This document shows positions 13,801 through 15,736 of a DNA stretch of 15,736 bases, one piece after another. The notes under the pieces were generated by a model, which saw only the letters and a list, made by a program, of their open reading frames with translations, searched no databases and had not been told where the DNA came from. Positions within the stretch are counted from its first letter, which is position 1, and each line of letters begins with the position of its first letter. Made by a program: the position numbers and the translations under genes. The DNA comes from JAWLHJ01 sp040904945 (GTDB lineage: Bacteria; Gemmatimonadota; Gemmatimonadetes; Longimicrobiales; Gaopeijiaceae): the NCBI GenBank assembly GCA_040904945.1, contig JBBDSM010000181.1, positions 1 to 15,736 of the forward strand, written 5' to 3'.

Positions 13801-14411
13801 GTGAGCACGGAGGGGAGCCCGAGCTCGTCGGCGAGCTGCAGCACCTTCTTGTTCAGCGCGGCCTGGCCCTCCGTGTCGTGGGCCTGGACCTCCATGTAGT
13901 AGCGGCCGTCGAACAGGTTGGCGTACCACTCGGCGGCTTCCTTGGCTGCCTTCCAGTCGTCGGCCTGGCGGTGGCGCGCCCCCGCCCCCGCCATGCACGC
14001 CGACGAGACGATGAGCCCCTCGTGGTGCTTCGCCAGGACCTCCCGGTCGATGCGCGGCTTGTGATAGAAGCCTTCCGTGTATCCGATGGAGGACAGCTTC
14101 ACCAGATTCCGGTACCCCTGCATGTCGCGCGCGAGAAGCACCAGGTGGTAGTACGCCCGCTCGCCCTGGCCGGAGCGGGACTTGTCGCGGCGGTCACCCG
14201 GCGCGACGTAGGCCTCCATCCCGACGATGGGCTTGAGGCCCTCCTTCCTGGCCGTCTTGTGGAAGTTCCACGCCCCGAACATGCATCCGTGGTCGGTGAG
14301 CGCGAGCCCCGGCATCTCGTGCTCTTTGGCCTTCCGCACGAGGTCCGTCAAACGGTTCGCACCGTCGAGGAGGGAGAACTCGGAGTGGGTGTGGAGGTGG
14401 ACGAAGCTCAC
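10836..14411 (-). CDS. dnaE: DNA polymerase III alpha subunit (replicative polymerase, DnaE1 type)
   Basis: The 1191-aa product is the full-length catalytic subunit of the chromosomal replicase. An N-terminal PHP domain carries all nine expected metal ligands: H7, H9, D16, H41, E66, H89, C139, D206 and H208. The family-C palm has the GPGRGSAAGS motif and catalytic Asp399 and Asp401 (PDIDIDFC), with Asp559 in LKMDFLG. An internal clamp-binding motif QASLF lies at 932-936, followed by an OB-fold (VVTSVARQISRKD...GKITVEDFNGT) and a C-terminal tau-binding region. No DnaQ-like exonuclease insertion is present, so this is DnaE rather than PolC. The GTG at 14411 is fixed by the FVHLHTHSEFSLLDGA N-terminus; there is no obvious ribosome-binding site. 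The gene sits between a lipoprotein gene upstream and an SRPBCC gene downstream. Confidence 0.98.
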   Translation of the reverse strand: MSFVHLHTHSEFSLLDGANRLTDLVRKAKEHEMPGLALTDHGCMFGAWNFHKTARKEGLKPIVGMEAYVAPGDRRDKSRSGQGERAYYHLVLLARDMQGYRNLVKLSSIGYTEGFYHKPRIDREVLAKHHEGLIVSSACMAGAGARHRQADDWKAAKEAAEWYANLFDGRYYMEVQAHDTEGQAALNKKVLQLADELGLPSVLTNDAHFLQPDDHEAHDILLCIGLGKDRNDPNRMHYDEGLYFKSAEEMAAAFPDRPDVVENTLKIADEVDLVFEKQYFLPEFPVPEEHADETAFLEHLSLEGAKERYGDPLPPEVQERFDYEMGVIKGTGYAGYFLITQDFIRWARDHDIPVGPGRGSAAGSLVAYALGITNLDPLEFDLLFERFLNPERISMPDIDIDFCYERRGEVIEYTRQKYGKDAVGQIITFGTMKSRAVIRDVGRALGFEPGETDKIAKLIPNAPGQAYTVQEAVDKLKEVKVLYESDERHRQLFDYSITLEGLARHASVHAAGVVIAPGPLDEYVPVSIQTGKNGNGEDAMAVTQYDMTSLEEAGMLKMDFLGLKTLTVVYDAVQMVRTRHGVLKNPDTGDEYATIDDVPLDDPAVYKMMARGGTSGIFQFESNLANDKLRAMRCDRFEDLVATNALIRPGPLDSGMTDVFIQRKLGKEAVTYPHPSLEKILEPTHGVIVYQEQVMRIASELAGFSLGEADVLRKAVGKKDAELIKKELGRFIDRAVERDIEKQTAVDLADQIETFGRYGFNRSHSAAYSLISYQTAWLKAHYPAEFMAALLSSVLDSTDSVVKYIGACRDLPRFIPKLEDSVEVLPPDVNESGWKFTVTAGQKIRFGMGAVRGVGHGAVRSVLNARESGGPFTSLFDFLERIDTRALNKRACEALIAAGALDAFGHRAQLLAGLDTAYGEVQARAAEIEAGQASLFGDASALPRGAPSLPKIPEWPEAERLAREKAALGFFISGHPLDRFREVVRAFDGVASDTLIDKAGTTVELPCVVTSVARQISRKDSSEWGKITVEDFNGTATVLAFRDAWQNHKEILQQDAVVLITGKVSNRERDEEDPPLFLDSARLLEDVAEAGELAVQIELELGSNVPEEAFAKARAVLAEHPGQSQVWLQVGEDNGDRAPRLRSKSLAMTPDAEAMDALQKLFGRGNVRLVRRVRPVFDDEEPFWKRRERQE

Positions 14412-14531
14412 GTCAGGGGCGGGGCGGCGGGTCCATGGGGTGACGGGTCGCCATGAACCTACTCGGGGCCTCCGGGCGGGCCAACCAACGAGTGTTTCCG
14501 GTCACGGAATGGTGCGGATTCCGGTCGGACG

Positions 14532-15038
14532 TCAGCGCCGGGGCGCCGCCTCCATGGCCGGCATGCACATGGCCAGGACGTAGTAGCGGTCGAGCTGTGG
14601 CGTCGGCACCCGGGCGTCCGAGACGATGCCTTCTGCCTCGGTCCCGAGCATGCCGAGCTCGTAGAAGTTGAAAAGGCAGTCCGAGCCGTCCTTCCGGTAG
14701 CGGAGCGAAGACTCGTTCGGCGCGTCCTGCGGGTCGGGCGTCCGCGTCCAACCGGCGGCCTCGACCTTCTCGTAGAAGAGGCCCGACTCCGTGCCCATGG
14801 TGTTCGGCGTGAGGCCCGCCGCGGTCACCCGGCATCCAGCCAGCTGCTGGTCGGTGCGCCAGTCGTCCCAGACATCCGGCTCGGTCACGGCCGCCATCCC
14901 GACGTCCTCGACCAGGAGGCGATGGGCCTCCCGGCAGTGGATCTCTTCCTGGGCTCCGGCTTGGTCGGGGTTCGACGCTCCGCATCCGGCGAGAACGGCG
15001 ACGACGACGGGGAGGAGCGTGACTCTGGAACGTTGCAT
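14532..15038 (-). CDS. Putative lipoprotein of unknown function
   Basis: The 168-aa product starts with a clear lipoprotein signal: basic MQRSR, hydrophobic VTLLPVVVAV, then the lipobox LAGC with lipid-carrying Cys19. The mature part has four cysteines (in IHCREA, AGCRV, SDCLFNF and AMCMP), which could form two disulfides in the periplasm. The stretch 'VWDDWRTDQQLAGCRVTAAG...YEKVEAAGWTRTPDP...SLRYRKDGSDCLFNFY' looks like a compact alpha/beta domain. I cannot name its family. No good ribosome-binding site is visible. It lies 43 bases after the secreted protein gene and 120 bases before dnaE on the same strand. Confidence 0.75.
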   Translation of the reverse strand: MQRSRVTLLPVVVAVLAGCGASNPDQAGAQEEIHCREAHRLLVEDVGMAAVTEPDVWDDWRTDQQLAGCRVTAAGLTPNTMGTESGLFYEKVEAAGWTRTPDPQDAPNESSLRYRKDGSDCLFNFYELGMLGTEAEGIVSDARVPTPQLDRYYVLAMCMPAMEAAPRR

Positions 15039-15081
15039 CGGTCAGTCTGTCGGGGTCATGAATTCGAGGGTCCTACCCAGC

Positions 15082-15546
15082 CTACCCGGCATCGGGCTCG
15101 CACGTGTCTTCGGGCGCCTCGTTCGGGCGAGCGAGCCCGACCCAGAGGAAGAGCGTCGTGTCGCGCGGCTCGCTCCATGCGAAGTCGATCTCGAGCTTGG
15201 AGCGCATGCCCGCGGCATAGGTGAACGGTACCGACTCCCCGGGCCCTGCGCTCATGGTCAGCCGACCGGTGCCGAGCGCGTCGTTCGCGTCGATGTCCCA
15301 TCGGCCCGAGTGCCCGCCCCAGACGTGCACGCAGCCGGACAGACGGACGCCCATGGTCGGCACGGCGGCCGTCGAGACGTGGCCGATGCCGTTCTGGATC
15401 GGCACACTCACCCATCCCCCACCGTTCTGCACGCTGGCAAGGAGGTCACCCACGGTCTGGCCAGAGGCTGCCGTGGGCGTCTCGCCGAAGACGGCGACGA
15501 TGAGAAGGGTGGCTCCTCCGAGGAGGGCCGCGCGCTTGGAACGCAT
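15082..15546 (-). CDS. Small secreted protein of unknown function
   Basis: The 154-aa product has a Sec-type signal peptide (MRSKRAALLGGATLLIVAVF, cleavage near ASG|Q around residue 29/30). The mature domain of about 125 residues has alternating hydrophobic and polar strands (GWVSVPIQNGIGHVSTAAV, MGVRLSGCVHVWGGHSGRWDI, KLEIDFAW, TTLFLWVGLA), which suggests a beta-sandwich. It carries two cysteines, one near each end. I do not recognise the family. The start at 15546 is chosen because it puts the signal peptide at the N-terminus; the longer reading from 15636 would add 30 residues without a signal. The ribosome-binding site is weak. The adjacent lipoprotein gene on the same strand may be a functional partner. 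Confidence 0.7.
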   Translation of the reverse strand: MRSKRAALLGGATLLIVAVFGETPTAASGQTVGDLLASVQNGGGWVSVPIQNGIGHVSTAAVPTMGVRLSGCVHVWGGHSGRWDIDANDALGTGRLTMSAGPGESVPFTYAAGMRSKLEIDFAWSEPRDTTLFLWVGLARPNEAPEDTCEPDAG

Positions 15547-15668
15547 GTCGGAACTCGGGGCTTGGCAGGTCGCTTGGGTCACGTGGTCACCGTGTCCTAC
15601 CGGCGGCGACGGTTTAAGGGTCCCCGGCTCCTCCATGGTCCCTTGCGCGCGGCTGGTCCCGTCCGCAG

Positions 15669-15736
15669 TCAGCCCGACGCCACCTCCGCCTCCAGCGTGG
15701 GATAGTCGGTATACCCTTCGGGGCCGGCCGCGTAGA
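15669..15736 (-). CDS. Alkene reductase / Old Yellow Enzyme family, C-terminal end (partial)
   Basis: The last 22 codons, including the TGA stop, are visible and run off the right edge. The tail YAAGPEGYTDYPTLE matches the characteristic C-terminus of NemA-type FMN-dependent ene-reductases ('YGG...GYTDYP.L'). These enzymes reduce activated C=C bonds, and some reduce nitroesters and nitroaromatics, with NAD(P)H. Only this short tail supports the call, so the exact substrate class is open. Confidence 0.75.
   Translation of the reverse strand, partial: YAAGPEGYTDYPTLEAEVASG

Noticed and set aside
12357..14456. 699-aa open frame on the + strand opposite dnaE
   Set aside because: It is the mirror of the dnaE codon pattern in high-GC DNA, is rich in Val, Arg, Glu and Leu without any domain, and has no ribosome-binding site. 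dnaE on the other strand is unambiguous.

Overview
The window is about 15.7 kb of very GC-rich bacterial DNA (roughly two-thirds G+C by eye). Genes are closely packed on both strands, ribosome-binding sites are often strong, GTG starts are common, and there are several lipoproteins. There is no rRNA, tRNA, CRISPR array, insertion sequence or integrase. The mix of genes (cold-shock protein, DnaE, CysM, MsrA, TraR/DksA zinc-finger protein, ALDH7, paired cyclophilin lipoproteins) suggests a free-living heterotroph. Its flavour reminds me of Gemmatimonadota or a related lineage, but that is an impression, not proof.

Left part (1-2475, + strand): the 3' end of a cold-shock protein gene with a textbook terminator, then an apparent three-gene operon. 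The operon encodes an NsrR-type Rrf2 regulator (Cys90/97/103 and Asp8), a group III truncated haemoglobin, and a Sec-exported protein with a single CXXCH haem site. The genes overlap by 8 and 4 bases. An AT-rich 29-bp dyad lies just upstream of nsrR. This nitric-oxide-type operon, with its uncharacterised exported cytochrome, is the most interesting system in the window.

Middle part (2575-8178): on the minus strand, cysM followed by a short bacterioferritin-like protein. Then come a cyclophilin lipoprotein plus TraR/DksA pair (+), a second cyclophilin lipoprotein (-), an exported alpha/beta-hydrolase-fold protein that has lost its nucleophile and histidine and whose start looks frameshifted (+), msrA (+), a small HTH protein with a strongly basic tail (+), and what looks like a decayed DUF72 fragment.

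Right part (8129-15736): an ALDH7-type aldehyde dehydrogenase (-) diverges from an unknown 120-aa gene (+). Then a minus-strand run reads, in transcription order: the 3' end of an Old Yellow Enzyme-type ene-reductase, a small secreted protein, a lipoprotein, dnaE with an intact PHP metal site, and an SRPBCC protein.

Functionally, many genes fit redox or nitrosative stress and envelope protein care (NsrR/haemoglobin/cytochrome, ferritin-like protein, cysteine synthase, MsrA, ene-reductase, exported PPIases), but only the first three clearly form one unit. No gene-free stretch exceeds about 170 bases. The longest are 102-267 (terminator plus nsrR promoter region) and 7959-8128 (DUF72 remnant).
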